DNA of 64,000 bases. Origin: Semisulcospira habei. Taxonomy: Eukaryota > Mollusca > Gastropoda > Semisulcospiridae. Position numbers and translations under genes: made by a program. The stretch lies in NCBI GenBank assembly GCA_036245525.1, contig BTPG01000004.1, positions 230,052,153-230,116,152 on the forward strand, given 5' to 3'. Below the pieces are notes generated by a model that had not been told where the DNA came from, made no database searches, and was given only the letters and a program-made list of their open reading frames with translations. Shown here in pieces: positions 53,270 through 64,000 of the stretch (position 1 is its first letter; every line of letters starts with the position of its first letter).

Positions 53270-55375
53270 ATGAAACCAAGAAAATATCGACATGCCCAAG
53301 CTCCTAATTTAAGCAGTCAACCAGCTCCATCTGTGGAAGTTATTGACTGGTCATTGTGTGCCTTGTGCCAAGAGACAACTAGCGAGGCACTTCAGTGTAC
53401 GTGTCTGTCCAGCACGAAAAAAGCGGTGCTGGCTACAAATATGTTGCTGAGAATCTTGAAGCATTTGATGAACTTGGATGCTGTCCTGTCAGTCAGCCTG
53501 AACGTTCTTAGTGAAGCGATTGGTTTAAAGAAACATTCCAAAAACATTCTGCATCTTGGCACAAATCATGCCGAACAAAGGTCAGCAACACAATTTTGCA
53601 GCGGAAGAGAAAGACAACCAGAACCTTCTGCAAGTCCAGTGAAAACTAAAAAAGCAGTCAGCACATCCTCAGCACTATCAACACATGGCAATGCAGAAAG
53701 AGAAGAAACACTCGGGAAGGGTAACGCGATACAAGCTGTTTGCTTGTTTTGTGATGGTCTCTCAGGCTCAGCCCGATTACATGAAGCATGGACATTAACA
53801 TTGGATTTCAAGGTCCGCAGTCATGCCCATCTACTCTATGACCGGCATCTGCTTTGAAAACTTGCTGACAACGAGATGGTGCCCTCTGAATCCAAATATC
53901 ACTTGAAGTGTCTCACAACCTTCTACAGACTTTCTCGTACAACTTCACAGGGGGAACCTAAAGAGGACGATGCCTCAACTTTGCAAACGATTGCTTTTGC
54001 AGAACTTGTGGCATATGCGGAGAGCTGCAGAGAGGATCCTGATACTGCACCAGTCTTCACAATACCCAACCTTTGTCGTCTGTATGCTTCTCGCTTGAAT
54101 GACCGTGGCCTGAAAGTTGCTGACAGGGTACATTCTGGACATTTAAGAGGAAAGCTTCTGGCAGCTGTACCAGATCTTCATTCATCGTACCAAGGCAGAG
54201 AGGCCGTTCTTGTGTTTAACAGAGACCTGGGTAATGCTGTAAAAAAGGCTTGTACATGTGACTCGGAAGCTCTTGAGTTAGCCAGAGCAGCTGAAGTGGT
54301 GAGAAAGGAAACATGCAGATATAAAGCTGCATTCAATGAAAGATTTGAGAAACAGTGCCAAGAGAGATCTGTGCCAGCATCCTTTGGTCAGTTTTATTCT
54401 GAATGGACCAGCGGCAATTGAGCAGTCTGAACCTGTTGATTATTCTCAGAAACAAGCTGTTCTCACGACATCACAGCTTATTGCCTTCAACTGCCGGAGA
54501 TTCTCGAGGGAAAAAACCTTCCTTCCAACATCACAACAAGGAGAGAGAAACACCACTGCCTCTGTATCTAGTATCTAAGTCTCAAAGTCCATGCAGAGAC
54601 AAGAAAGAAAGAGCTGGTCGACACACTGTCTTCTCTAGGGCTAGCAATTTCATACAAACGTGTGATGTTCATCTCATCACAGATTGAAAAAGATTCGAAG
54701 AGGACGGTGTTGTTGTCCCTATAAATATGATGAAGGGCGTCTTCACAGCAGGTGTTGTGGACAACATTGACCATAATCCTAGCTCAACAACAGCGTCAGA
54801 CTCTTTTCATGGCACCGTTATATCCTTGATTCAACACACAGTAACTGAGGGCCAAGAACATTCTGTGCCACTTTGACGGAGAACAAAACAACCAGGGTAT
54901 CCCACAGCTCTCAAAAAAGTACACCAACGTCCTACCTGTAGCTATTCCAGCTACAGAACAATTTGTACCCCTTTCACCTGGTCCTCATAAGCAAAATGTT
55001 CTCCCTGAAGTCGAAAGCCATGAAGAAGAATATGTGTGGTTGGAAAATGTCCGCACATGCTTAGAAAATGTGTCGGTCCACAACCAGGAAGCACTATCTT
55101 GGGCATTCTACCATGCCTCACAACGACCGTCTGCTGGAGATCCACCTGCCATCATCAGACTTTTGCCGCTGCTTCTAGAGAATGCCCATTTGAACGCACT
55201 GATCAAGCATGTCATGAACTTGATTAAAGAAGCCACAGAACATTTGAATCCTTGACAAACATCTGTTCTCGCAATGGACCAGCCTTCGTATGCCCTCGCA
55301 AAGGGAATACAGTGGTTTTGGCCAGACACCTATGGTGAACAAAAGTTTGTGATCATGATGGGAGACTGTTAACAG
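53270..55375 (+). pseudogene. decayed multicopy-type coding region, family of unknown function
   Basis: One frame runs from 53270 to 54421, broken by a single TGA at 53855. It has a Cys-rich start (CALCQETTSEALQCTC), a second Cys cluster (VCLFCDGLSGSARLHEA) and YHLKCLTTFYRLSR. After a shift near 54380: ILNGPAAIEQSEP, TTSQLIAFNCRR. After further shifts: VDNIDHNPSSTTASDSFHGT + VISLIQH (54747), EEEYVWLENVRTCLENVS, LSWAFYHASQRPSAGDPP, LLPLLLENAHLNALIKHVMN and AMDQPSYALAKGIQWFWPD. From memory, proteins with this order of motifs recur many times in cnidarian, mollusc and fish genomes as uncharacterised, probably transposon-linked proteins; I know no function. Here several stops and shifts make it a pseudogene. 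It lies between IR1 and the right copy of S. Confidence 0.75.
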
Positions 55376-56164
55376 GATGTTTTAAAAAAAACAGTGGTGA
55401 CCTCATGATTATTACAGGTATCTGCCGGGTGATCATAGTACACACTTGAAACGCTTCTAAAATACAAGTGCAAAAATTAAAACATCTTGTGCATCTGAAC
55501 TCAAACATGAACACACTGACTTATGTTTCAATGTTTGTGACTGACTGGCACACTGCGGTTGTACATGTGTACATGGAAGGGACGCTGAAAGGACACAGTT
55601 GTAGGTGGGACTTAAGGCGTAATCAATGCAAAATGTTATTAGGAAATATATGCCAATTTCTGATTATCTCAGAGGTTTCCAAGTCCAGTTTACGTCGCTA
55701 CATGTGTGAAAACAACTAACCAGACCACACCGTAAGGCAGTGACAACAAGCAAGCAAAAAACGTGAAAGGGGTCGTGTTGACCTAATTACTGCTAAAGAA
55801 AATATTGTGAAATGCTGTTGATACTGATAACAAAGAAAACGTACTTCAACAGTCCAAAGCGCCACATTCACGTTGTGCTTGATCACAGTTTTCTTAGTTA
55901 CTGCTAAAATGATCAATCTGTAGCCGCGATAAAATGGGCAGATGGTCATGACCTAATTAACTGTGACCCATCAGATAGCACATCCGGCAAAATTCTGACT
56001 GCATGATATATCATGAAGGTTCCTTTGCATGCATATTGAACTTCCATGCTGTTTTTAGTTCAAAACAGTTGTATGTAACAATAGTTATGGCTAAGAACAA
56101 GAACAAAAGAGTTTATGGGTCAGGTTGAAATAATTAATTGATGGCTGTTCCCATCTGAGAGCGC
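55376..56164. other. no recognised feature
   Basis: AT-rich; an 83-codon frame at 55468-55719 has no recognisable motif. Confidence 0.4.
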
Positions 56165-56752
56165 TGTCAATGTGTTTCTGACATTAATATTGTTCGGAGA
56201 GGTACTGTTTACTTATATACCAAGTGGCATGTCTCTACTATGAAGTGAACATTCGAGCTGTTTTATGAGCCTTGGGCCCCTCACTACTTTCCCCCACTCA
56301 GCCTGGAAATTAAAATTGTGTGAACTGAAAAAGCAAAACTTAGGCACAGATTCTCAAAGGTCACGGTCCCACTGTAACTTGCATGGCGGACGCTTGAGGA
56401 TCTGTGCCTTTTCTTGTCTGTAGAAAGGACCACTATCACACTGTCCGAGATACACTCAATGATAAACACCTCCTGTCTGGAATAAACATAGATCCTCATG
56501 GCGCCCGCAGATACGAAAGCTAATGAGAATCCTGACTCTTGCCTGCCTCTATCATTATGCTGGTCCTTACATACAAGAAGCTGCGCAAGCTGATTCAGTG
56601 ACTGCCTTCCATAGTGTATTAGACGCGATGACAGCAATTATAAACAAACCGCTCTGCTGGGAAAAGGGGGCCTAAACCGAGAAGAGCGCGAGCTCACATT
56701 CCATCGAATCAAAATGATTAGGCTTTTCGGAGTCTGAGTTAGAACTGTATTA
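56165..56752 (+). repeat. direct repeat S, right copy
   Basis: About 85-90 percent similar by eye to 51440-52045 over the second half, weaker at the start. A 117-codon minus-strand frame here is not preserved in the left copy. Confidence 0.8.
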
Positions 56753-57202
56753 TTTTGGAAATGCACGCCAAGTACATGTCCGTACAGTTCACACGCCTAG
56801 CATTCCATTATCCTTATCTCTGCCAGGCATAAACACAGTGCTGAGGTAGCGGGCGGCCTCCACGCTGATAAGTGCCCAGCCAGCCATACGCTCTATGCGG
56901 CCCAAGACACGTAGACCAGCCACGCTATAGGTTCACAAAAACAAGTTGACACTGACCTATACATTGGAAGATGATTGGACATTAATATCATTTCTTGGAT
57001 ATACACCTATATGATATATCAACTGATGGTAGTTCTTGACGTTCCCTAAAATTTTAAATCGTGTTTGATATGCATAATGTCCATACATAAAATGTCAGCC
57101 AGGACAGTGAAAGTGATATACAAGTTAAATTTGGTAACCTATAGAGCCAGTAGAAAACAGATGCCTGCCTCAGCAACTTCTTTATGGAAAGGGTGATGTA
57201 AT
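56753..57202. other. no recognised feature
   Basis: Unique sequence between S and the second inverted repeat. Confidence 0.4.
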
Positions 57203-58279
57203 GCTAGGAAGATCTACCGTGCACCCCCCCCCCCCCCCCCCCCAAGTACTCAATAAGATGGGTTTCAAAGTGTTCCTTAGTATGTCCTGAGATGTTTAAG
57301 CCATGTTCCCCGAAAATCCTTAGGAACACACCAGAGATATAGCCGATGGCGCAAGGGTACCCCCATTCACGCTCTTCGCAGGTGCTAAAATGAGGTTGAG
57401 AAACATTTTCCTCTAAATAAATCAGAATTCATTCCAGAAACCCAAATCAGGCAATATTATGTCAAGGCACACCTTCTGCATCCTCTGCAAAAAACAGAAT
57501 GAAAAAATATTGAATCTCTGGCTCACAGTAAAGGTATTTGTGCACCCATTAAACGACCATTTCCGCGAAATCGCAAAAAAAGACAAAAATAATGTCAGAT
57601 GCCTTCAGACATTTTCTATAGCACTGACAGTCCATTTTCAGGTTTACATCATTAAAACAGGATGTCACAATTATTATAAACTTGACTAGGTGATGCTGTG
57701 ATCACTGTGAGTGCCACAGTGGTTGATTTTGTATCCCTACCCCCAAGTTGTAAAAATACACAAAATTAATTAGAAAAAATTGCTTACGTTATTCCATTTT
57801 ATTTTGACCTCTCTTTACCTATTACGCTTGAATAATGTGAGCATAAAGTGCAAGAAAATAAGGAAAGTCGGCATCCTTTACGGTACATTCGTGGTGAATG
57901 ATAACTTTTTCCCATTTAAAATTGCCGAATTGGGAAACGTACGTTGTTTCCGGTGCCCACAGAAATTTTGTACTCAACCGATAGGTCTTTGTTAGGTTTT
58001 ATTGGTTAGGATAGAGTACCACAGTTACTCCCAACCTGATTTTGTGATGCTATGATGCATTTAGGGGCCACAGTGGCTGAATCTGCTGCCCTACCCCCAT
58101 TTTACCAGTACGCAAAGTAACGCAAAATAATCATAAAAATTGCTTACATCATACTCCTCTGTTTAAATATTTTTTGTTGCCAGGTTTTTTTTTTAAAGTA
58201 TGCATATTGAGCATAACAAGTTGTGATCATTTCATTAATTTCAATGTAACCCATCAATTTAATTGTAACTATTTTTAAC

Positions 58280-59059
58280 TGGCTGGTCTTTTATGTGATA
58301 TTTTACGTAGTGTAAGGCGGGTCTAGTAAGGGCTCCCCTTTTCCTTTCATTTATTTTCATCTAGAAATGTGTAAATATGAATGCGTAATAAAGTTTCATG
58401 GTTCCTAATAGCCAAAACAATGTTATCAAAATACTTAGTTTCCACATGTCGACCACGAGATCTCCACTTCCACCTTCTGCAATGTTCAATTTTTTATGGC
58501 CGTCTTTAAATCTTATATTGTTCTGGATGCCAATAAGTGAGCTGTCAAGAGCTAGGCAGCATGTTTTCAGAGTTTGGTGTATAAGGGCGTGTCTTCTGGT
58601 CAGAACTGCCAGCAGACCGCTTCTGTGTATGGACATGTTTGGAGAATGTGCTAAGGAGACTGATTTTCTACGCCAAATTCGCATAGGGCTGTTTCCGCAT
58701 GACCCAATCCTTCGAGGTGAGTCCAGCAGGGTCCTTACGGTCTGTGAACATTTGTGAAAGTTGTTAAAAAATGACAAGGCTTTTTCAGGGCCCTGGAAAG
58801 TCTGTCAATTTCAGTCCTTTTCCTTAAAGTCTGTGAAAGTTTGTACAAAATTACAATGTGCTGGCAGACTTTTGTCTACTTCTTTTTTTTTTTTTCTCTC
58901 CCCCAATTTGTGACTATTCCATTGCAAACGATCATGCTGACGCTTGTTGCAAGTGATCTATATTTAGCTCTGATCATAAAGTGACTGCATGGCCTTTCTG
59001 CCGAACATTCTGATTGGTTGTTTACGCTTCTACCGAAGTCCGCCATTCGCTAAGCGTTC
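58280..59059. other. IR2 interior, no recognised feature
   Basis: A 138-codon minus-strand frame (58361-58777) overlaps a 119-codon plus-strand frame; neither has a recognisable motif. Repeated AAAGTCTGTGAA phrases at 58735-58840. Confidence 0.4.
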
Positions 59060-60600
59060 TTTTATTTTGGTATCTCTTCATGCATTAGGCACGGAAGCTT
59101 CAAATAATTGCTGATACAGAGTGATCTGATTAAAGTGTGTAAACCTTCAGGCTTCATTTTGAGTTTGTGAAATGTTCCTGCTTTTCTGTATGGACTCAGT
59201 CCAGAGTAATCAGTGCGTAGATGAAAGATGGTGGCCTGGCTCTCCCTGTTCAGCTTGTTGATGTCATCTGCCCACGGGCTGCAGCCGCCATTCTGCTGTT
59301 GCCAATCACTTTGTTGTTGTAGTGTCTCCATTCCCAGCTAGTCCAGAATGCACTGGAATCCACTGCAGCACTATTTTGTGGACAGGGCATCCAGTCTATC
59401 TTGAAGCTTCTTGGTGAGATCAGTGGATCAAGCTGCTGCCTTTCCCTAGCTAGTGCTCTGCTGCTGTGTTGAGCACCTGCAGATCTGTACGATAGTTGGA
59501 GCTGTTGCCACCAGCTGGTAAGGAGAGGGAGGTAGTAGTGCGGTCTGCACAACAGATGTACACGCCACTTCCTTCATTCCGCACGGCATCTTGTGTGGTA
59601 TCACAGCTGCTGTGAGGGTAGCGCTTGTGCACAACCTCCAGCAAGATGGCTTTGTGCGGTGCCGCGACCTTTGGCAAAGAGTCCTGGAACATTGTTTATG
59701 TTGTCTTGAAGGCTCTTTCGAGATGTCCAGGTATCTGTAGGGAGCTGTTCACACATCTTTGGGCTTGGTTCCAGGACGTCAGTGTTAGCCCTTTGCAGGA
59801 CCTTCAGTTGGCGGTTCAGATTTGGGCGGTTCAGATTTGGACATTTCTGACGGTTCTTGGTCTGCTCCTGTAGTCTCCCATGCTGTCGGTGTTTAGTAAG
59901 TTTCTTCATCGTGTGTGCTGTTCTGCATTCCAGTGGCTCCAATGTCCTCCATTTCCTAAATTGGGGTGCTCCAGATGGCTCTAAGAATGTCACTGCATCA
60001 TGAGAATGACCCATGTTCTGCATCTTGTCAAGCCTGGCTTTTTGGGTTTTGCAGGCAGTGTTTCATGCTGTCGATGTATCTTGGTACCGCACGACTGGTC
60101 TGACCGAGCAGGTGTTTGCTTGTGCCAGGATGCTGTAATTTGCGCCAATGTGGTCCCCACCAGTTTCTTCATCAGAGACTTTTCCTTTTTGCAGCTCTAG
60201 CTTCCATGGCTTCAATGTGAGGCCTCCACGTGAATCCAGTAATTTATTTGTTACCAGTAAAGTTGGCCTGTCTGTCTTTGGTACTCGAAGGTCTCCAGTT
60301 TTGAGGTGACCTCTTCCGTCTGATTGAAAGAGATGGTCTAGCTCAGTTTGAGTGGCCTCTTTCAGTCCAGCTGCTGACTCTATTGGCAGCATCCTGGATT
60401 CTGGAGGATGCTATTTCTTTATGTTCTGCTGCGTTCCACACTGCAAAGTCATCCGCATGGAGGATGTTCGAGACGAACCTTGGTACTGTTGTACTGATGT
60501 CATTAATGTAGACCAAAAACAGCATTAAACACAACATCTCCCTGAGGTACACCTTCCCCGAGTTTGACAAGAGTGCTGAATGTGCAGACGATAGAAGCTT
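59060..60600 (-). mobile_element. decayed I/Nimb-like LINE (RT, RNase H) inside IR2
   Basis: Right to left: LFLVYINDISTTVPRFVSN and HADDFAVWNAAEHKE (active-site region, YADD to HADD) at 60520-60430; LDSRGGLTLKPWKLE and GANYSILAQANTCSVRPVV at 60210-60085; RNase H-region pieces (GGCAQALPSQQL, LSLPAGGNSSNYRTDLQVLN) at 59640-59460; then DDINKLNRESQATIFHLRTD at about 59265-59206. The order matches the RT, thumb, RNase H, C-terminal layout of the intact relative at 62018-64000. Many frame shifts. It starts close to the inner edge of the right arm. Confidence 0.75.
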
Positions 60601-61839
60601 CAGCGGCAGCCCCTGTTAAGCATGCCTTAAATAAAAAGAATTACAATTAAATTGATGGGTCACATTGAAATTAATGAAATTATCACAAATGTTTATGCTC
60701 AATATGCATATTTTGTTAAGAAAACTGGCAACAAACATATTTAATAAGAGGAGCAATTGTTATGATCATTTTTCGTTCCTTTGCGTACAGGTAAAATGGG
60801 GGTAGGGCAGCAGATTCAGCCACTGTGGCCCCTAAATGCATCACAGCATCATAAAATCAGGTTGGGAGTAACTGTGGTACTCTTTCCTAAACAATAAAAC
60901 CTAAAAAAGACCTATCAGTTATATACAAAATTTCTGAGGGCATCGGAAACAACGTACGTTTCCCAATTCGGCAATTTTAAATGGGAAAAAGCTATCATTC
61001 ACCACGAACATACCGTAAAGGATGCCGACTTTCCTTATTTTCTTGCACTTTATGCTCACATTATTCAAACGTAATAGGTAAAGAGAGGTCAAAATAAAAT
61101 GGAATAACTTAAGCAATTTTTTCTAATTAATTTTGTGTATTTTTACAACTTCGGGGTAGGGATACAAAATCAACCACTGTGGCACTCACAGTAATCACAG
61201 CATCACCTAGTCAAGTTTATAATAATTGTGACATCCTGTTTTAATGATGTAAACCTGAAAATGGACTATGTCTGAAGGCATCCGACACATTATTTTTGTC
61301 TTTTTATGCGATTTCGCGGAAATGGTCGTTTACTGGGTGCACAAATACCTTTACTGTGAGCCAGAGATTCAATATTTTTTCATTCTGTTTTTTGCAGAGG
61401 ATGCAGAAGGTGTGCCTTGACATAATATTGCCTGATTTGGGTTTCTGTAATGAATTCTGATTTATTTAGAGGAAAATGTTTCTCAACCTCATTTTAGCAC
61501 CTGCGAAGAGCGTGAATGGGGGTACCCTTGCGCCATCGGCTATATCTCTGGTGTGTTCCTAAGGATTTTCGGGGAACATGGCTTAAACATCTCAGGACAT
61601 ACTAAGGAACACTTTGAAACCCATCTTATTGAGTACTGGGGGGGGGGGGGGGGGGGTGCACGGTAGATCTTCCTAGCTTATGGACTATATCCTTGCGTGC
61701 CAGTTTATCAGAAGGAAGCATTAACATATGTTCCCATGTGTGTGTCAGGTGTCAGTTTTAAATAGGCGCTGACCCTAGGGAAAATTGGGCACCAAGCCAT
61801 GCTGAATAATGATTAGGTGTTTTGCTGTTTATATACAGG

Positions 61840-64000
61840 GTTCACAAAAAGTTAGGACCACTGGCAAAAATTGCTCAGTTTTCTTGTGGTGCTTAATTTT
61901 GTTGATACAACCACAAGTTTGTATACATAGGCAAGTGAATGAACCCAGAGTCATAGCCAGGCAATCATTCTTCCATCTGCATTTTGACTTTCTTCTTCTT
62001 CTTCCTCGAACACTCTTTTATATGGACAGCCCGGTCTCCTTTATAAATGCTGCCGTGCGCCGCAGGTCCTCCAGGCCTCCATAGAGCTTGCGGGACACCT
62101 CTGTCTCTTCCGGGTAATGTCTCCGTCTGAGGGTTGTGAACGTGCTACCAGAGTTGCATGGGCACTGGTCTGACTGGCCAATTACAAACTTGGTGTGGAG
62201 ATGCCAGTTCAGTTTGTTATGGCCGGTGCGTAGTCGGAAGATAACTACCTGCTCCGGTCTGGTCAGTAGGTAATAGCCATCTGTTTTGTTATAGCTGGGG
62301 TGTTCTCGCAGCCACTTTCTTTTCTGCTTGTTTTTTTATGATAGTCTTGGCTTCTGCATAGGACGTTGTTTTGTCTTCTTGGGTTGTTGAAGATCCCTCC
62401 TTTGCTAGCCTGTCTGCAGTTTCATTACCTCTCACCTTGCAGTGTGCAGGTATCCACTGCAGCACAACCATGTGTGTTGTACAAAGGGAGGCGAGAGCCA
62501 AAAACAGATCATTTAGGTCCTTGTCTTTGGGTGTTAGTTTTAGGGCCTGCAGGATGGAGAGGGCGTCAGCGAGAAACACAATGGAGTCAGATGTTTCCGA
62601 GCAGTTTTTCACTGTTGTTACACCAATTTTCAGGGCTTCTGCTTCTGACCTGTAGTTGGTGGCGTATTTGCCGGTGGCGAGAGAGATCTCTGCTTCTCTC
62701 CCTCCTGGGTACTTAATGTAGATTCCGGCTCCTCCGTCTGTGACAGCGTCAATTGCAGAACCGTCCGTGTACACATGGGTCCAGACCTCTTGTGGGTAGT
62801 GGGTCTGGATGTGCTCCATCGTGTAGGATTTGCGTTCTGTGTCACACTGGGTACCCTTCTTCTGGATATTTGGTATGCTGTCGCGTATTTGGGGTTCAGC
62901 CGAGCGCTTCCATGGAGGATTCTCAAGGGTTTTGGGGATCTCCTTTGGCATGTGATCTAGGAGATCTGGATTTCTTCGCTCAAGGATCCTGGTCTGATGT
63001 ATGAAGCTGGAGCGCTTGAGTCTACCCTTTGTTGGCTCTGACATTCTCTGTCTCATCGGGTGGTTCTGCAGACGTTTGAATTTTGCTGCTTGTAACAGGA
63101 GCTTGGTGTCTCTTCTCTCCTCTAGTGACTCAAGTCCGGATGCGCTTTCCAATGCAGAGATGGGAGTAGAACGCATGGCACCAGTGATGATTCTTGTTGC
63201 CTGGTTCTGAATTTTTCCGACTTTGTCAAAGTTTGACTTTGCTGCCGTTCCCCATGCTGCCATTCCATACTCTAAGACTGGGCGGACTCTCCCTGTGTAC
63301 ATTTTCTTGAGAATGCCAGCATCTGCTCCCCATCTGGTGCTGGTGAGCTTTTTCATCAGGGCTAGGCGGATTTTTGCCCTCTCTTGGCACTTCTCAATGT
63401 ACGGCTTCCAAGTAAGTCTGCGGTCTAGGGTCACACCCAGGTATGTGGGGCAATCTTCTGGTGGAAAAGTGTGTCCATTGATTTTCAGTGTTGCTTGTTG
63501 GCTTTTGTTGGACAAGCTGAAGATGGTGTAAGTGGTCTTTTTTGCATTTACGGTTACAAACCACTTTATTGTCCACGCTTCCAATTTTTTCAGTGCTTCC
63601 TGCATCCTGTAGGTTGCTGTTGTCACATACTCTTCAGTACACCACAGCACGAGGTCATCTGCATAGATGGCCCCATGAACATGTTTTGGGAGGTCTCCAA
63701 CAATGTCATTGATGAAGATGAGAAACAATGTTGGGGACAGAACTCCTCCTTGTGGAACTCCTTCATTCAGCATCTTCTTTCGGCTGTATTGTCCATTGAC
63801 ATGTACTCTAGCCTTTCTGTTGAAGAGGTACTGTTCCACCCACCTGTACATGCACCCGGCGACGCCACACTTTTGGAGTTTATGTTTCAGTGCCTCCTTC
63901 CACACTGTCGAAGGCCTTCTCCATGTCAATCCATACTGACAAAGTGTGTTTTTTGTCTTGGAAGCCGTTTTCTATTTTTTGGGCAATGTAGGTCACCTGA
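61840..64000 (-). mobile_element. I/Nimb-like LINE, RT plus RNase H, runs off right edge
   Basis: At the right edge: TLSVWIDMEKAFDSV, then a one-base shift near 63912 into a 540-codon frame ending at 62289. RT motifs: NEGVPQGGVLSPTLFLIFIN and IYADDLVLWC (intact YADD). Then YLGVTLDRRLTWKPYIEKC and TGRVRPVLEYGMAAWGT. RNase H: HVYTDGSAIDAVTDGGAGIY, NYRSEAEALKIG, VFLADALSILQAL and WIPAHCKVRGNETADRLAKE, so all acidic residues of the fold are present. After a further shift near 62270 the tail continues (LTRPEQVVIFRLRTGHNKL, a CPC segment) to a TAA at 62018. The family carries RNase H as I, Nimb and related clades do. The 3' UTR runs to about 61840, where TATACAGGGTTCACAAAAAG looks more like a Tc1/mariner-type end. 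Confidence 0.88.

Larger units (their letters stand above)
57203..61677. mobile_element. large inverted repeat IR2, arms about 1.05 kb
   Basis: Left arm 57203-58279 and right arm 60630-61677. Outer ends: GCTAGGAAGATCTACCGTGC on the left, GCACGGTAGATCTTCCTAGC on the right, each followed inward by a C-run or G-run of about 18. Inner ends: ACCCATCAATTTAATTGTAA / TTACAATTAAATTGATGGGT. TA at GC-TA-GGAAG on both sides would fit a TA target, but that is ambiguous because the ends are inverted. Arms differ by scattered substitutions. Could be a fold-back transposon, or an element inverted and duplicated around a LINE. No transposase recognised inside. Confidence 0.85.

Noticed and set aside
58361..58777. 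138-codon minus-strand frame inside IR2
   Set aside because: No recognisable motif, and an equally long frame overlaps it on the other strand; not enough to call a gene.
61836..61900. Tc1/mariner element end (TATACAGGGTTCACAAAAAG)
   Set aside because: Resembles such ends, but no partner end or transposase is seen and it lies at the 3' UTR of a LINE; left as a remark only.

Overview
The window looks like repeat-rich nuclear DNA from an animal, most likely a marine invertebrate and plausibly a mollusc (gastropod or bivalve). Reasons: non-LTR retrotransposons of several clades, tRNA-derived SINEs, TTR-, TG- and GA-type microsatellites, a C2H2 zinc-finger gene with an intron boundary, long minisatellites and no prokaryote-like gene density. 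The species assignment is inference. Most long reading frames are transposon remnants or frames through tandem repeats. The only gene-like unit with a convincing coding exon is a minus-strand multi-C2H2 zinc-finger gene (last exon about 22480-20337). A possible first coding exon lies at 45159-45069 and has a matching splice phase.

Layout. 1-560: Ty3/Gypsy integrase tail (minus), part of it amplified into a 67-bp tandem repeat. 1-8.5 kb: minisatellites, SINEs, three kinds of fold-back (hairpin) element and copy A of a duplicated locus holding a 55-bp array. 8.5-12.8 kb: a possible membrane-protein exon interrupted by a decayed RTE-like LINE. 12.8-18.8 kb: pieces of I/Jockey-, RTE-, L2- and CR1-like LINEs, one split by a SINE-like insertion. 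19.7-24.2 kb: LINE relic, zinc-finger exon, then a 49-bp minisatellite of about 30 units in its upstream intron. 24.9-31.3 kb: repeats, a short DNA element with a 6-bp duplication, two truncated LINEs. 31.5-39 kb: an L2-like LINE whose reverse-transcriptase segment has expanded into a 46-bp minisatellite, into which an RTE-like LINE then inserted. 39.3-41.3 kb: about 137-bp satellite with intron-like signals. 42.2-45 kb: tandem family carrying DR1-like nuclear-receptor half-sites, interrupted by a SINE. 45-50 kb: small repeats and copy B of the duplicated locus. 50.8-56.8 kb: a large inverted repeat followed by a decayed multicopy-type coding region, with direct repeats on both sides. 57.2-61.7 kb: a second large inverted repeat (arms about 1.05 kb) enclosing a decayed LINE. 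61.8-64 kb: RT/RNase H end of an I/Nimb-like LINE that runs off the right edge.

The main themes are (1) minisatellites that start inside transposon coding sequence, (2) a dispersed, almost perfectly palindromic element with co-varying arms, and (3) large fold-back structures around unrecognised coding DNA. No CRISPR array, operon, rRNA gene or intact tRNA gene is present. All homology statements come from reading translated motifs by eye; no database search was run.
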